A DNA stretch of 64,000 bases from Streptomyces sp. NBC_00448 (GTDB lineage: Bacteria > Actinomycetota > Actinomycetes > Streptomycetales > Streptomycetaceae): contig NZ_CP107913.1 in assembly GCF_036014115.1 (NCBI RefSeq), positions 6,627,501 through 6,691,500 on the forward strand, read 5' to 3'. Shown piece after piece: positions 16,415 through 24,712 of the stretch (the first letter of the stretch is position 1; the number at the start of each line of letters is the position of its first letter). Both the position numbers and the translations under genes were made by a program. Under the pieces are notes generated by a model that did not search any database, was not told the DNA's origin, and saw only the letters and a list, made by a program, of their open reading frames with translations.

Positions 16415-17422
16415 TCAGATCAGATCGTTGGTGGCCGCAAGTACGCCGGCCTGGAATCGGCTCTCCGCATCAAGATAGCGCATCACCTCTGACACCAGGC
16501 GACTCACTGTGCGCAGGGATACCCCCAGTTTCCTGGCGATGCGCTCATCGGTCAGGCCATTCGCGAGCAGGCGCAGGGTGGTGCGGTGCTGCTCGGTCAG
16601 TTCGTGCTCGTCGTCCGGGCTGGTCGACGTCTTGGCCGTGTGCGGCACGGCGCGCAGCCAGCAGTCCTCGTACATCGCGAGGTAGGTGCGGATCAGGGTC
16701 TGGCCGCGAATGACCACCGCCGGGCCCTCCGGGTTCGACGGATCGGACGTCATCAACGCGCTGTGCTCGTCGGCCACCAGGAGGTCGAAAGGCACCTGCG
16801 GAATAAGCCTGACCTCCGCTCCGAGTGCCGTGAGATCGCTCAGGTATTTACGCTGCCGCGGTCCGGAATTCACGCTCTGCCCGTAAATCGCGCGCACCCT
16901 GATGCCGTGGTCGATGAATGCGCGGTCGGTCTCCAGTGAATTCTCCAGGAATTCCGGCGGAGGCAGCGGGCCCGGATGCATGGACGAGACGACTTCCGAG
17001 ATGGTGGCGGCGAAATCGAGTACGAACTCCCGGCGGCGGGCCGGCCCGCTGAGCACCTCCACCTCGACGTCGGCGGGCTCCCTGGTCACCACGGGGCGGT
17101 ACCGCTCCATCAGCGTCTCGGCCGCCTTGACCACGGCGGTCAGCTCATCACGCTGCGCGACGAGAGTGTTGCGCTGCTTGACCAGCAGGCCCATGAGTGC
17201 CGTGTCGGGCTCGACGGAGTCCGTCTTGCCCGGCCGCCAGCTCGGCCGCACCAGCCCGAGGTCGTCCAGCTCGCGCCAGCCGACCGCGGCCTCCTCGTCG
17301 GCCAGGCCCAGGCTCGCGTTGACCGTCTCGCGCTCGCAAGAGCCGTTGGCCAGCAGCGCCCGGTATATCGCGAGTCCGATACCGGCCGCGTCCGCGTCCC
17401 CACGTCGTGCCACACCGGCCAC
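16415..17422 (-). CDS. TrmB-like/LuxR-type helix-turn-helix regulator
   Basis: 335 residues. The N-terminal 60 residues resemble a TrmB winged helix (GIGLAIYRALLANGSCERETVN), followed by a short coiled coil (KQRNTLVAQRDELTAVVKAA). An alpha/beta central domain (about 120-255) contains FIDHGIRVRAIYGQSV and DLLVADEHSALM, reminiscent of the phospholipase-D-like fold of this class. A LuxR-type DNA-binding domain ends the protein (about 270-325; LTDERIARKLGVSLRTVSRLV). GTG 17422 follows GAGGGGGAG at 7 bases. Such orphan regulators are common in streptomycetes and usually lack a response-regulator receiver. The secreted peptide gene follows directly, making a sensor/peptide relationship a reasonable guess. 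Confidence 0.85.
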   Translation of the reverse strand: MAGVARRGDADAAGIGLAIYRALLANGSCERETVNASLGLADEEAAVGWRELDDLGLVRPSWRPGKTDSVEPDTALMGLLVKQRNTLVAQRDELTAVVKAAETLMERYRPVVTREPADVEVEVLSGPARRREFVLDFAATISEVVSSMHPGPLPPPEFLENSLETDRAFIDHGIRVRAIYGQSVNSGPRQRKYLSDLTALGAEVRLIPQVPFDLLVADEHSALMTSDPSNPEGPAVVIRGQTLIRTYLAMYEDCWLRAVPHTAKTSTSPDDEHELTEQHRTTLRLLANGLTDERIARKLGVSLRTVSRLVSEVMRYLDAESRFQAGVLAATNDLI

Positions 17423-17631
17423 GTCCGCTCCCCCTCACTTCACACCCTGTGTTGCCCCGGCGGGCTCGCGCGGTTGCCGAGTCGACGCCCGTAGCGACTT
17501 TAGCAATGGATAGGTCAGGTGCCAGAGGCGCTGCTTCGGCCTTCCTTTGTCGGCCGACGGCGCACCACCCCATAATCGATCACGCGACCGCCGAACGCCA
17601 CCTTTCCGATGGACGCAGAAAGAGGTTCCCG

Positions 17632-18777
17632 ATGGCACAGCCGGGCCTTTCCGACAGCCCTCTCCCGGCGCGGAGCCGGTCGGCGGGACGGCCGGTGCCC
17701 GTGGTGCTCGTCGGCGCGGGGAAGGTCGCGCACGCCGCGCACCTGCGGGAGGTGCGGGACCTGCCGGGGGAGCTGCGGCTGGCCGCCGTGGTGGAGACCG
17801 ACCCGCGGCACGTCGACGCGCTGCGGCACTCCGGGTTCGGCGGGGTCCCGGTGTGCGGGTCGGCCGAGGAGGCGGTGCGGGCCGGGGCGCGGGGCGCGCT
17901 GGTGTGCACACCGTGGTGGACGCACCGCGAGGTGGTCGCGGAGTGCCTGGCCGCCGGGCTGCCGGTGCTGTGCGAGAAGCCGGTGAGCCTGGACCCGGCG
18001 GAGATCGACGAGCTGACCGCGGCCGAGCGGCGCACCGGACTGCCGGTCGCGGCCGGCTACATGAAGCGGCACGACCCGGTGGTGCGGCTCTTCGTCGACC
18101 ACTGCCGCGACCGCCTCGACCAAGCCCGCCGGTTCACCGTGGACATCCACGACCCGAACGCGCCGCACCAGGTCGCGCACCTGGTGCCGTACGACCCGCC
18201 GCCCTTCGGCCCGCAGCCGCCGCGGGCCCGGGAGGCGCTGGCCCGCGCGCTCGGGCCGGGGTCCACCGGCGCGCAGCGGGAGGCGTACGCCCGGGGGCTC
18301 GGCGGATCGCTCATCCACCAGGTGAACCTGGTGCACGCGGCGCTGGCCGGCAGCGGCCGGGAGCTGTACGGATCGCTGCTGCACGCCGATCTGTGGGCCG
18401 GGGGCGCCGGCGTGAGCTGCCGTTGGCGCCCCGACGAGGCGCTCGTGGTCGACCTGACCCATCAACGGCTGCCCGGGCACCGCCGCTACCGGGAGGCGCT
18501 GGAGTTCACCGCGGAGGACGGCGTGGCCACCCTCACGCTGCCCTCGCCGTGGGCGCGCGACGAAGCGGCCACGCTCACCGTCGAGAGCTGGGACGCCGGG
18601 CGCGGGCTGGCCGAGCGCCGCGTCCACACCGCGGAGCCCGGGCACACCGGGTTCCGGCGGCAGCTCATGGCCTGGGCGCGGCAGCTGAGCGGGGAAGGGG
18701 ACACCGCGCTGCCCGGTCTGGCGGATGTGCGCCAGGACGCCCGGGCGGTGCGTGAGGCGGCCCTGCGGCTGCGCTGA
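17632..18777 (+). CDS. Gfo/Idh/MocA-family NAD(P)-dependent oxidoreductase
   Basis: 381 residues. After a short Pro/Ser leader the Rossmann motif GAGKVAHAAH (about 27-36) and the family motif CEKPVSLD (about 117-124) are clear, followed by a C-terminal alpha/beta catalytic domain with GLGGSLIHQVNLVHAA. These enzymes oxidise or reduce sugars, inositols and related polyols. AGAGG lies 7 bases before ATG 17632; a longer frame upstream overlaps the divergent regulator's promoter. It is a monocistronic gene divergent from the LuxR-type regulator. The substrate cannot be told; the uronate locus nearby is separated by other genes and a terminator. Confidence 0.87.
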   Translation: MAQPGLSDSPLPARSRSAGRPVPVVLVGAGKVAHAAHLREVRDLPGELRLAAVVETDPRHVDALRHSGFGGVPVCGSAEEAVRAGARGALVCTPWWTHREVVAECLAAGLPVLCEKPVSLDPAEIDELTAAERRTGLPVAAGYMKRHDPVVRLFVDHCRDRLDQARRFTVDIHDPNAPHQVAHLVPYDPPPFGPQPPRAREALARALGPGSTGAQREAYARGLGGSLIHQVNLVHAALAGSGRELYGSLLHADLWAGGAGVSCRWRPDEALVVDLTHQRLPGHRRYREALEFTAEDGVATLTLPSPWARDEAATLTVESWDAGRGLAERRVHTAEPGHTGFRRQLMAWARQLSGEGDTALPGLADVRQDARAVREAALRLR

Positions 18778-18932
18778 CCCGGGGCGGTGCGTGCGGCGGC
18801 CCTTGCGGCCGGGCCGGCCTGAGGCGGTGCGCGCGGTGATCCCGTGGCCGAGCTGGCCCCGCGGGGCGCGTGGAGATCCGGGTTCGGGGTACCCGCCGGG
18901 TCAGGAGCTCCTTCACACGGAGGTGACCGCAC

Positions 18933-19364
18933 ATGCTGATCCTGGGACTTCTGCTCCTCGCCTGCACCGCGGCTTTCGTCGGACTCGCGATCGCGGACAA
19001 CATCTCGGGCGGCCCGCACTACGACGTGACCATCCTCGGTCACCACATCGCGTCCATGAACGGGCTCGCGCTCTTCTGCGCCGGACTCGCGCTGGCCCTG
19101 ATCTTCGGCCTCGGCTGCATGATGGCGATGACCGGTGGGCTGCTGCACCGCCGCAAGGCGCGCAGGAACCGTGCCATCCGACGTGACGCGGCGGCCACCG
19201 CCCGCGAACGGGACACGCCGGCGGCGCGGGTCGGCGACGAGGACACGGCGGCGGGCGCGCCCGCCGGGTCGGGGACGGCCGTGACCGGCGCCGGCGAGGG
19301 ATCGCACCGCGTCGACGCGCCATCCCGCCCACGGCACCACGCGCGGCATCTGTTCGGGCACTGA
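18933..19364 (+). CDS. Small two-helix membrane protein, hypothetical
   Basis: 143 residues. Two membrane helices (about 1-22 and 44-70) flank a short external loop; the remaining 70 residues are a charged cytoplasmic tail rich in Arg, Ala and Asp, ending RPRHHARHLFGH. GGAGGTGA is spaced 7 bases before ATG 18933, an unusually good ribosome site. It is followed 13 bp past its stop by a strong terminator, so it is its own unit. No family function is recognised. Confidence 0.75.
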   Translation: MLILGLLLLACTAAFVGLAIADNISGGPHYDVTILGHHIASMNGLALFCAGLALALIFGLGCMMAMTGGLLHRRKARRNRAIRRDAAATARERDTPAARVGDEDTAAGAPAGSGTAVTGAGEGSHRVDAPSRPRHHARHLFGH

Positions 19365-19376
19365 GCGCGCACAAAA

Positions 19377-19406
19377 CGGCGGCCCCGGGGAAACCCGGGG
19401 CCGCCG
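19377..19406 (+). terminator. Intrinsic terminator with GAAA tetraloop
   Basis: A perfect 13-bp stem (CGGCGGCCCCGGG at 19377-19389, complement at 19394-19406) is capped by a GAAA tetraloop. It starts 13 bp after the stop of the small membrane protein gene. Confidence 0.82.
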
Positions 19407-19540
19407 AACGATGCGGTGACGGCCCCGGGGGGGGATGGGGGCCGCCACGCAGGTCCTACGTTACGCGTCTTCGGCGGGTGGTGTGGCGAAGCACGGCCAT
19501 TCGGCGTGGCGAATTCGCGGCATGACCGAAAAAGACGGCA

Positions 19541-19578
19541 GCCGGGCCGGCGACCACGGGGGGAGTCGCCGGCCCGGC
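19541..19578 (-). terminator. Hairpin terminator for the minus-strand dehydratase unit
   Basis: GCCGGGCCGGCGA (19541-19553) pairs perfectly with 19566-19578 across a 12-nt loop. On the minus strand it is followed after a few bases by a run of five T (opposite 19529-19533), as in a classical intrinsic terminator. It lies about 200 bp past the dehydratase stop. The rest of 19407-19775 shows no gene. Confidence 0.65.
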
Positions 19579-19775
19579 CGGTCCTGTGGGCCGTCGCCAG
19601 CCGTCGGGCGCGACCCGCGCGCGAAGATCAACATGCAGGCCCCATCCTGGACTTCGAAGCTGTCGTCGTCAACGGAGGTAAACCGGACAGGCGGTGCTTT
19701 TCATCCTGGCTCAAAGAGGGCTCGACAGCGCCGCGATGGCGCGCTCGGCACCGCCCGCGTATCCGTTCGCCGTGC

Positions 19776-20720
19776 TCACCGCCGGGCGCGGGCGGGCTGG
19801 GCGGCGGCCAGCGCGCGCCCGGCCGCGGTGATCCGGGCGAGTTCCGCGAGGTCCGGCTCGGCCGGGTCGAGCAGGGGCGGGCGCACCCCGCCGACGTCCA
19901 GACCGCCCTGGCGTACTCCCGCCTTGACCAGGGCGACCGCGTAGCCGGGCACCCGGTCGCGCAGCGCCACCAGCGGGCGGAAGAAGGTGGCCAGCAGTCC
20001 CTCGACGAGGTCGCCGTCGCCGCTCTCCACCGCCCGGTGGAAGGCGGTCGAGATGTCGGGTGCGAAGCAGAACACCGCCGAGGAGTACAGCTCCACGCCG
20101 ATCTCCCGGTAGGCGGGCACCGAGACCTCGGCGGTGGGCAGGCCGTTGAAGAACTGGAACGGCTTGCCCTCGCCCCGCTCGCGCAGCGCCTGCCGGACCG
20201 AGGTCACGATCCGCGCCATCAGCTCCAGGTCGCCGTAGCCGTCCTTGATGCCCACGACCTGCGGCAGCAGGGCGACTTCGGCGGCCGAGGCGGGGTCGAG
20301 GACGGCCGTGCCGCGGTGGTAGACGATCACCGGCAGGTCGGTCGCCGCCGCGACCTGCTCGACGTAGCGGACCAGGCCGGCCGCGGGGGAGCGCACCAGG
20401 TACGGCGGCATCAGCAGCAGGCCGTCCGCACCGGCGGCGCGCGCCGCGCGGGCGAAGGCGCGGGCCAGCGGGAGCGGGCCGCCGGCGCCCGCATGGACGG
20501 GCACCCGCCCGCCGGTGGTCTCGACCGCGGCGCGTACCGCCAAGGCGTACTCCTCGGGCTCCAGCGCGTGGAACTCGCCGGTGCCGCAGGCCACGAAGAC
20601 GCCGCCGGCGCCGGCGTCCAGGCCGGCGCGGACGTGGCGCGCCAGCAGGTCGGGGGCGACCTGCCCGGTGGGGGTGAAGGGGGTGACGGGGAAGAACAGC
20701 ACGCCGTGGAAGAGGGACAC
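19776..20720 (-). CDS. 5-dehydro-4-deoxyglucarate dehydratase (DHDPS superfamily)
   Basis: 314 residues, a single TIM barrel of the DapA/N-acetylneuraminate lyase superfamily. The Schiff-base lysine is Lys159 in VVGIKDGYGD and the catalytic tyrosine Tyr134 in VIVYHRG; GTGEFHAL (46-53) forms the carboxylate-binding loop. The start GVLFFPVTPF is characteristic of ketodeoxyglucarate dehydratases, which convert 5-keto-4-deoxyglucarate to 2-oxoglutarate semialdehyde in glucarate/galactarate and oxidative uronate breakdown. The GTG start has AAGGAG 8 bases upstream. It follows the beta-helix lyase gene on the same strand, but two hairpins lie between, so it may have its own promoter. Confidence 0.87.
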   Translation of the reverse strand: MSLFHGVLFFPVTPFTPTGQVAPDLLARHVRAGLDAGAGGVFVACGTGEFHALEPEEYALAVRAAVETTGGRVPVHAGAGGPLPLARAFARAARAAGADGLLLMPPYLVRSPAAGLVRYVEQVAAATDLPVIVYHRGTAVLDPASAAEVALLPQVVGIKDGYGDLELMARIVTSVRQALRERGEGKPFQFFNGLPTAEVSVPAYREIGVELYSSAVFCFAPDISTAFHRAVESGDGDLVEGLLATFFRPLVALRDRVPGYAVALVKAGVRQGGLDVGGVRPPLLDPAEPDLAELARITAAGRALAAAQPARARR

Positions 20721-20839
20721 GTCGTTGGCTCCTTGCGGTTCAAAGGTGGGCTCGGGGACCGAGCGGGCGGCCGGTTCACCCGCGGTGCCGGACCTCGCGG
20801 CACGCGGGTGGCCGCCCGCGCGGTCTCGCTCCCGGAGCT

Positions 20840-20917
20840 GCGCCCGGCGGCTTCCGCCGGGCGCCCGTGGGTGCGTGCTCCTCCTCCCGGCGGACGGGTC
20901 CTCGCCGGGAGGAGGAG
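20840..20917 (-). terminator. Tandem hairpin terminators downstream of the beta-helix lyase gene
   Basis: Two perfect hairpins follow the lyase stop on the minus strand. The first has a 15-bp stem (20878-20892 with 20903-20917, 10-nt loop) and lies only 6 bp past the stop. The second has an 11-bp stem with a 3-nt loop (20840-20850 with 20854-20864). Confidence 0.8.
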
Positions 20918-20923
20918 AGGGGG

Positions 20924-22075
20924 TCAGCTGCTCGGGGTGACCGTGATGTCGGTCAGGCCCTTGCCGCCGCTGGAGGTGTTGGAGTCGTAGACGACGTTCT
21001 GGTCGTCGTCGTCGCACTTCTTGTTGTTGGTGACGTTGATGCCGTAGCCGTCGGAGGCGGTGAGGGAGAAGGTGTTGTCCGAGAAGGTGTTGCCGCAGCC
21101 GTAGGGCGACTGCGCGGTGTGGGTCTGGAAGCCGTCGAGGTAGGGGTCGGAGACCTTGTTGCCGTCGATCCGGTAGCCGTCCCCCTTGGCGTCGATGGTG
21201 GAGTCGGCGGAGTTCTCGTTCTGCTCGCCGGCGCCGTCGAAGGTGTTGCCGCTGACCACGCCGTTCTTGGTGCCCTCCTTGATGTCCAGGCCCTCGGCTG
21301 CGACGTTCGGGCCGATCCGGTTCTTCAGCACCTGCACGTCGTCGGAGGCGTCCACGCCGCTGGAGCCCGCGTAGCAGGCCCAGTTGCTCTTCGCCGAGCC
21401 GATGTAGACGCCCTCGCCGTAGCCGGGCTGGTTCTGGCCGGTGTCGTGGACGTAGGAGTTCTCGATCACGCCGTCGGAGCTGCCCTTGCGGAAGTGGACG
21501 CCCTCGTCGCCGATGTTGCGCACCTCGACGCCGTCGATGGTCACGTGCGGGGCGGCGTCCATGACGATGCCCTTGCTCGCGGTGTCGACGGTGAAGCCGG
21601 TGAGGTGCCAGTAGGCGGCGCCGTCGAGGTACAGGCCGTAGCCGGTGCCGCCGGTCGGGCAGGACGAGGCCGGGGTGGCGGCGGATGCGGCGCGGGCGGC
21701 GGTGGGGGACGCCGCCCGCGCGTTCGTGGCGACCGCGGACGGGCCGGTGTACTCCGAGCTGTGCAGGACCGCTTTGGCGCTGCCGACCAGGGTGATCGGC
21801 TTCGACGAGGTGCCCGCCGTGGTGGCGACGAACTTGCCGGTGTACGAGCCGTCGGCGAGCTGGATGGTGTCACCCGGCGCCGCCGCGGCGAGGGCCGCCA
21901 CGAGCTGGTCGGAGGTGGACACGGAGACCGTCGCGGCGTGGAAAACGGCGTGGGACGAGGCGGCGGGGCGGGCGGCGTCGGCCGCGGTCGCGGACGCGGT
22001 GCCGCCCGCCGCGACGAGCCCGCCGGTAGCGGCGAGCGCGGCCAACGCGGTGGTGAGCAGGGGTCGGTCGGGCAT
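20924..22075 (-). CDS. Secreted right-handed beta-helix protein, probable pectate lyase
   Basis: 383 residues. A signal peptide (about 1-32) is followed by a parallel beta-helix (about 50-380) with repeated coil patterns such as GIVMDAAPHVTIDGVEVRN, EGVHFRKGSSDGVIENSYVHD and NGVVSGNTFDG. Asp/Asn/Lys-rich turns (EGLDIKEGTKNG, YRIDGNKVSDP) are consistent with calcium-dependent pectate lyases of the PL9-like group. It would cut polygalacturonate outside the cell. GGGAGG lies 8 bases before ATG 22075. It is divergent from a sugar importer operon, with related operator-like sites near both starts. The exact lyase family is an inference from fold and context. Confidence 0.8.
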   Translation of the reverse strand: MPDRPLLTTALAALAATGGLVAAGGTASATAADAARPAASSHAVFHAATVSVSTSDQLVAALAAAAPGDTIQLADGSYTGKFVATTAGTSSKPITLVGSAKAVLHSSEYTGPSAVATNARAASPTAARAASAATPASSCPTGGTGYGLYLDGAAYWHLTGFTVDTASKGIVMDAAPHVTIDGVEVRNIGDEGVHFRKGSSDGVIENSYVHDTGQNQPGYGEGVYIGSAKSNWACYAGSSGVDASDDVQVLKNRIGPNVAAEGLDIKEGTKNGVVSGNTFDGAGEQNENSADSTIDAKGDGYRIDGNKVSDPYLDGFQTHTAQSPYGCGNTFSDNTFSLTASDGYGINVTNNKKCDDDDQNVVYDSNTSSGGKGLTDITVTPSS

Positions 22076-22116
22076 GTGGGGTGCCTCCCGGATCGATGGC
22101 GTGCCGGCGTGATCGA

Positions 22117-22295
22117 GTTCATGTGCATGAATCTGAGTCGCAATACTGAACCATTGCGACGTCTGGTGAAGCTAGGGTGACTGTCCGTCCGCGTCAAGAG
22201 GGCTGCGCAAACGTGTCGGAACCCTTGACCGCGCCGCCGCCTCGCCCTAGGGTCCCGGCTATTCCTGGATGTGGACATGATTCCAGTACATGAAC
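22117..22295. promoter_or_regulatory. Divergent control region with two matching operator-like sites
   Basis: GTTCATGTGCATGAATC lies at 22117-22133, 42 bp before the lyase start, and contains the perfect palindrome TTCATG-TG-CATGAA. Reading the other strand, 22279-22295 gives GTTCATGTACTGGAATC, identical at 14 of 17 positions and 11 bp before the binding-protein start. The opposed sites, one at each gene, suggest one regulator silencing both directions until substrate is present. The regulator gene is not in the window. Confidence 0.65.
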
Positions 22296-22305
22296 GGAGT
22301 GGACG

Positions 22306-23652
22306 ATGAGCGCGCCCCGTACCAGCACCACAGGCAGCACCCGCCGGCGACGAGCCCTTCCGATGGCGGCCCTCGCGATCACCCTCGTCACCGCCTCCAC
22401 CGCGCTCACCGCGTGCGGCGGGGGGTCCGGCGGCGGCTCGGCGTCGGGCCCGTTGAAGGTCTGGGTGCGCGGCGCGGGCGACTCGCAGAAGGCCTACCAG
22501 ATGGTCTTCGACGGCTACACCAGGAAGACCGGCGTGAAGGTCCAGCTCTTCATGACCAACACCGACTTCGAGACCAAGCTCAACGCGGCCGCCGCCGCCC
22601 ACAAGCTGCCCGACGTGGTGATAGACGACGGCTCCCAACTCGGCGCGTTCAAGAGCCAGGGCATCATCACCGAGGTCGACCAGGCGAAGATCAGCGGCGC
22701 GTCCCAGGTGAGCGGCGCCGCGTGGAAGTCCGTGGCGGACGACCAGGGCAAGACCTACGGCGTGCCGTTCTCCGCGCAGGCCAACGTCCTGCTGGTGCGC
22801 AGCGACTGGCTGAAGAAGGTCGGCATGCAGCCGCCGAAGACCTGGGCCGACCTGGAGAAGGTCGCCGAGGCGTTCACCACCCAGGACCCCGACGGCAACG
22901 GCAAGAACGACACCTACGGCCTGGCCGTGCCCGGCTCCACCCAGCGCGGCTACCTCTCCTGGTTCTGGTCGAACTTCCTCTACCAGGCCGGCGGCAACTT
23001 CCTGGAGCCCACCGGCAGCGGCGGCTTCCGCTCGGTCATCGACTCGCCGCAGGCGGTGCAGGCCGCGCAGTTCCTGGAGAAGCTGTACTGCACCGACAAG
23101 GTGGTCCAGCCCGGCGCGCTCAACAACCTGACCACCGACACCAACAAGGCGTTCCAGACCGGCGTGGCCGGCATGTACCTCACCGGCCCCTACGCCTACG
23201 CGACCATGGACGCCACCGCCGTCAAGGGGAAGTACGACGTGGTCGCCCCGCCGGCCGGGCCCAAGGGCACCGGCAGCCTCGCCGAGGGCACCACCGTCTA
23301 CGCGATGGCCGGCTCCAAGCGCGCCGCCGACTTCGACGCGCTCGCCTCGTACATGGTCTCGCCCGAGGCGCAGAAGACCGGGATGACCGGCGTGCCCACG
23401 TCCACCATCGTGCGGCTGCCGATCAACACCACCGTCGATCCGGCGACCGTGCACGCGGGCGACCCGCGCTGGCAGGTCGCCCAGCAGGTCTACGCGAAGA
23501 GCTCCACCTACGAGCCGGTGAGCGCCCCCGGCTGGGAGACCTACCGCAGCGACGCCTCGGAGAGCCTCAACAAGATGCTGTCCGGTTGCGGCGACCCCGG
23601 CAAGACGCTGGCCTCGCTCGACTCCCAGTACCGGTCGCTGCTCAAGAAGTAG
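22306..23652 (+). CDS. Sugar ABC transporter substrate-binding lipoprotein
   Basis: 448 residues. A basic n-region and hydrophobic stretch lead to the lipobox LTAC with Cys37 as the lipidated residue, followed by a Gly/Ser linker. The mature protein has the extracellular solute-binding family 1 fold (SDWLKKVGMQPPKTWADLEK, GGNFLEPTGSGG, AGMYLTGPYAYATM). Two permease genes follow directly, so this is a CUT1 importer for oligosaccharides. Adjacency to the lyase and the dehydratase suggests oligogalacturonate or a related uronic sugar as ligand. ATG 22306 has a GGAGTGG ribosome site. Confidence 0.9.
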   Translation: MSAPRTSTTGSTRRRRALPMAALAITLVTASTALTACGGGSGGGSASGPLKVWVRGAGDSQKAYQMVFDGYTRKTGVKVQLFMTNTDFETKLNAAAAAHKLPDVVIDDGSQLGAFKSQGIITEVDQAKISGASQVSGAAWKSVADDQGKTYGVPFSAQANVLLVRSDWLKKVGMQPPKTWADLEKVAEAFTTQDPDGNGKNDTYGLAVPGSTQRGYLSWFWSNFLYQAGGNFLEPTGSGGFRSVIDSPQAVQAAQFLEKLYCTDKVVQPGALNNLTTDTNKAFQTGVAGMYLTGPYAYATMDATAVKGKYDVVAPPAGPKGTGSLAEGTTVYAMAGSKRAADFDALASYMVSPEAQKTGMTGVPTSTIVRLPINTTVDPATVHAGDPRWQVAQQVYAKSSTYEPVSAPGWETYRSDASESLNKMLSGCGDPGKTLASLDSQYRSLLKK

Positions 23653-23744
23653 CCGGTGCCCGCCCGCCGGTACCCCGAAGCAGCGGACGCCCGCAGCACC
23701 GATGCCCGTAGCAGACGACGGCAGAAGAAGACGGCAGACGACAC

Positions 23745-24707
23745 ATGGCCCTGACCAAGGACCGGCCCGGAGGCAGCCCGCGCAGCGGCCGCCCCCGGTT
23801 CCCGGCCGGCAACCGCACCCCCTCCGCGCCGCGCGCCCTGCCCAGGTGGCCGCGGGTGGCCACCCCCTGGCTCTTCCTGGCGCCCGTACTGGTCCTCTTC
23901 GGCGTCTTCAAGTTCTGGCCGACGCTGTGGGGGATGTACCTCAGCTTCTTCGAGGTGCGTCCCTACCTGGGCAACAGGTGGGTCGGCTGGGACAACTTCA
24001 GCACCGCCTTCCACGACGCGGCGCTGCGCTCGGCGGTCGAGCACACCGTCGTGGACGCGCTGGTCACGGTGGCCGCCTCGGCACTGCTCGGCTTCGGGCT
24101 CGCGCTGCTGCTCGAAGGCCCGGCCCGGCATCTGCGCATCCTGCGCACCGCCGCGTTCCTGCCGGTGGTCACCGCGATGGTGGCCGTCGCCGAACTGTGG
24201 AACACCATCCTCTACCCCGGCGGCTACGGCACCCTCAACTCCCTGCTCGGCCATCTCGGCCTGGGCCCGGAGCCGTTCCTGTCCTCGCCGCACTCCTCGC
24301 TCGCCTCGGTGATGCTGATCCAGGTGTGGAAGAGCGCCCCGTACGACATGGTCATCTTCGTCGCCGGACTGGCCGGCATCGACCGGCAGTTGTACGAGGC
24401 CGCGGCGATCGACGGGGCCGGCGCGTGGCACCGGCTGCGGCACGTCACGCTGCCGTCGCTGCGCCCGGTGACCACCATCGTGCTCACCCTCGGCATCATC
24501 CGGGGGCTGCGGGTCTTCACCGAGATCTACGTCCTGACCGGCGGCGGCCCGGCCGGCTCCACCGAGACCATCGTCACCTACACCTACAAACAGGGCATCC
24601 AGAACAACCAGTTGGGGATGGCCTCGGCCGTGTCCACCGTGCTGTTCCTGGTCACCGTCCTGCTGACCTGCCTCACCTTGTGGTGGCGCAGGCGCAAGGA
24701 GGCATGA
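23745..24707 (+). CDS. Sugar ABC transporter permease (MalF/UgpA type)
   Basis: 320 residues with six membrane helices after a basic cytoplasmic leader of about 45 residues. The EAA loop that docks the ATPase is YEAAAIDGAGAWHRLRHVTL, followed by PSLRPV. It pairs with the next permease to form the CUT1 channel fed by the upstream lipoprotein. Its TGA overlaps the first ATG of the next gene. No ATPase gene is present in the operon; streptomycetes usually supply a shared MsiK ATPase for such importers. Confidence 0.9.
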   Translation: MALTKDRPGGSPRSGRPRFPAGNRTPSAPRALPRWPRVATPWLFLAPVLVLFGVFKFWPTLWGMYLSFFEVRPYLGNRWVGWDNFSTAFHDAALRSAVEHTVVDALVTVAASALLGFGLALLLEGPARHLRILRTAAFLPVVTAMVAVAELWNTILYPGGYGTLNSLLGHLGLGPEPFLSSPHSSLASVMLIQVWKSAPYDMVIFVAGLAGIDRQLYEAAAIDGAGAWHRLRHVTLPSLRPVTTIVLTLGIIRGLRVFTEIYVLTGGGPAGSTETIVTYTYKQGIQNNQLGMASAVSTVLFLVTVLLTCLTLWWRRRKEA

Positions 24708-24712
24708 GCAGC

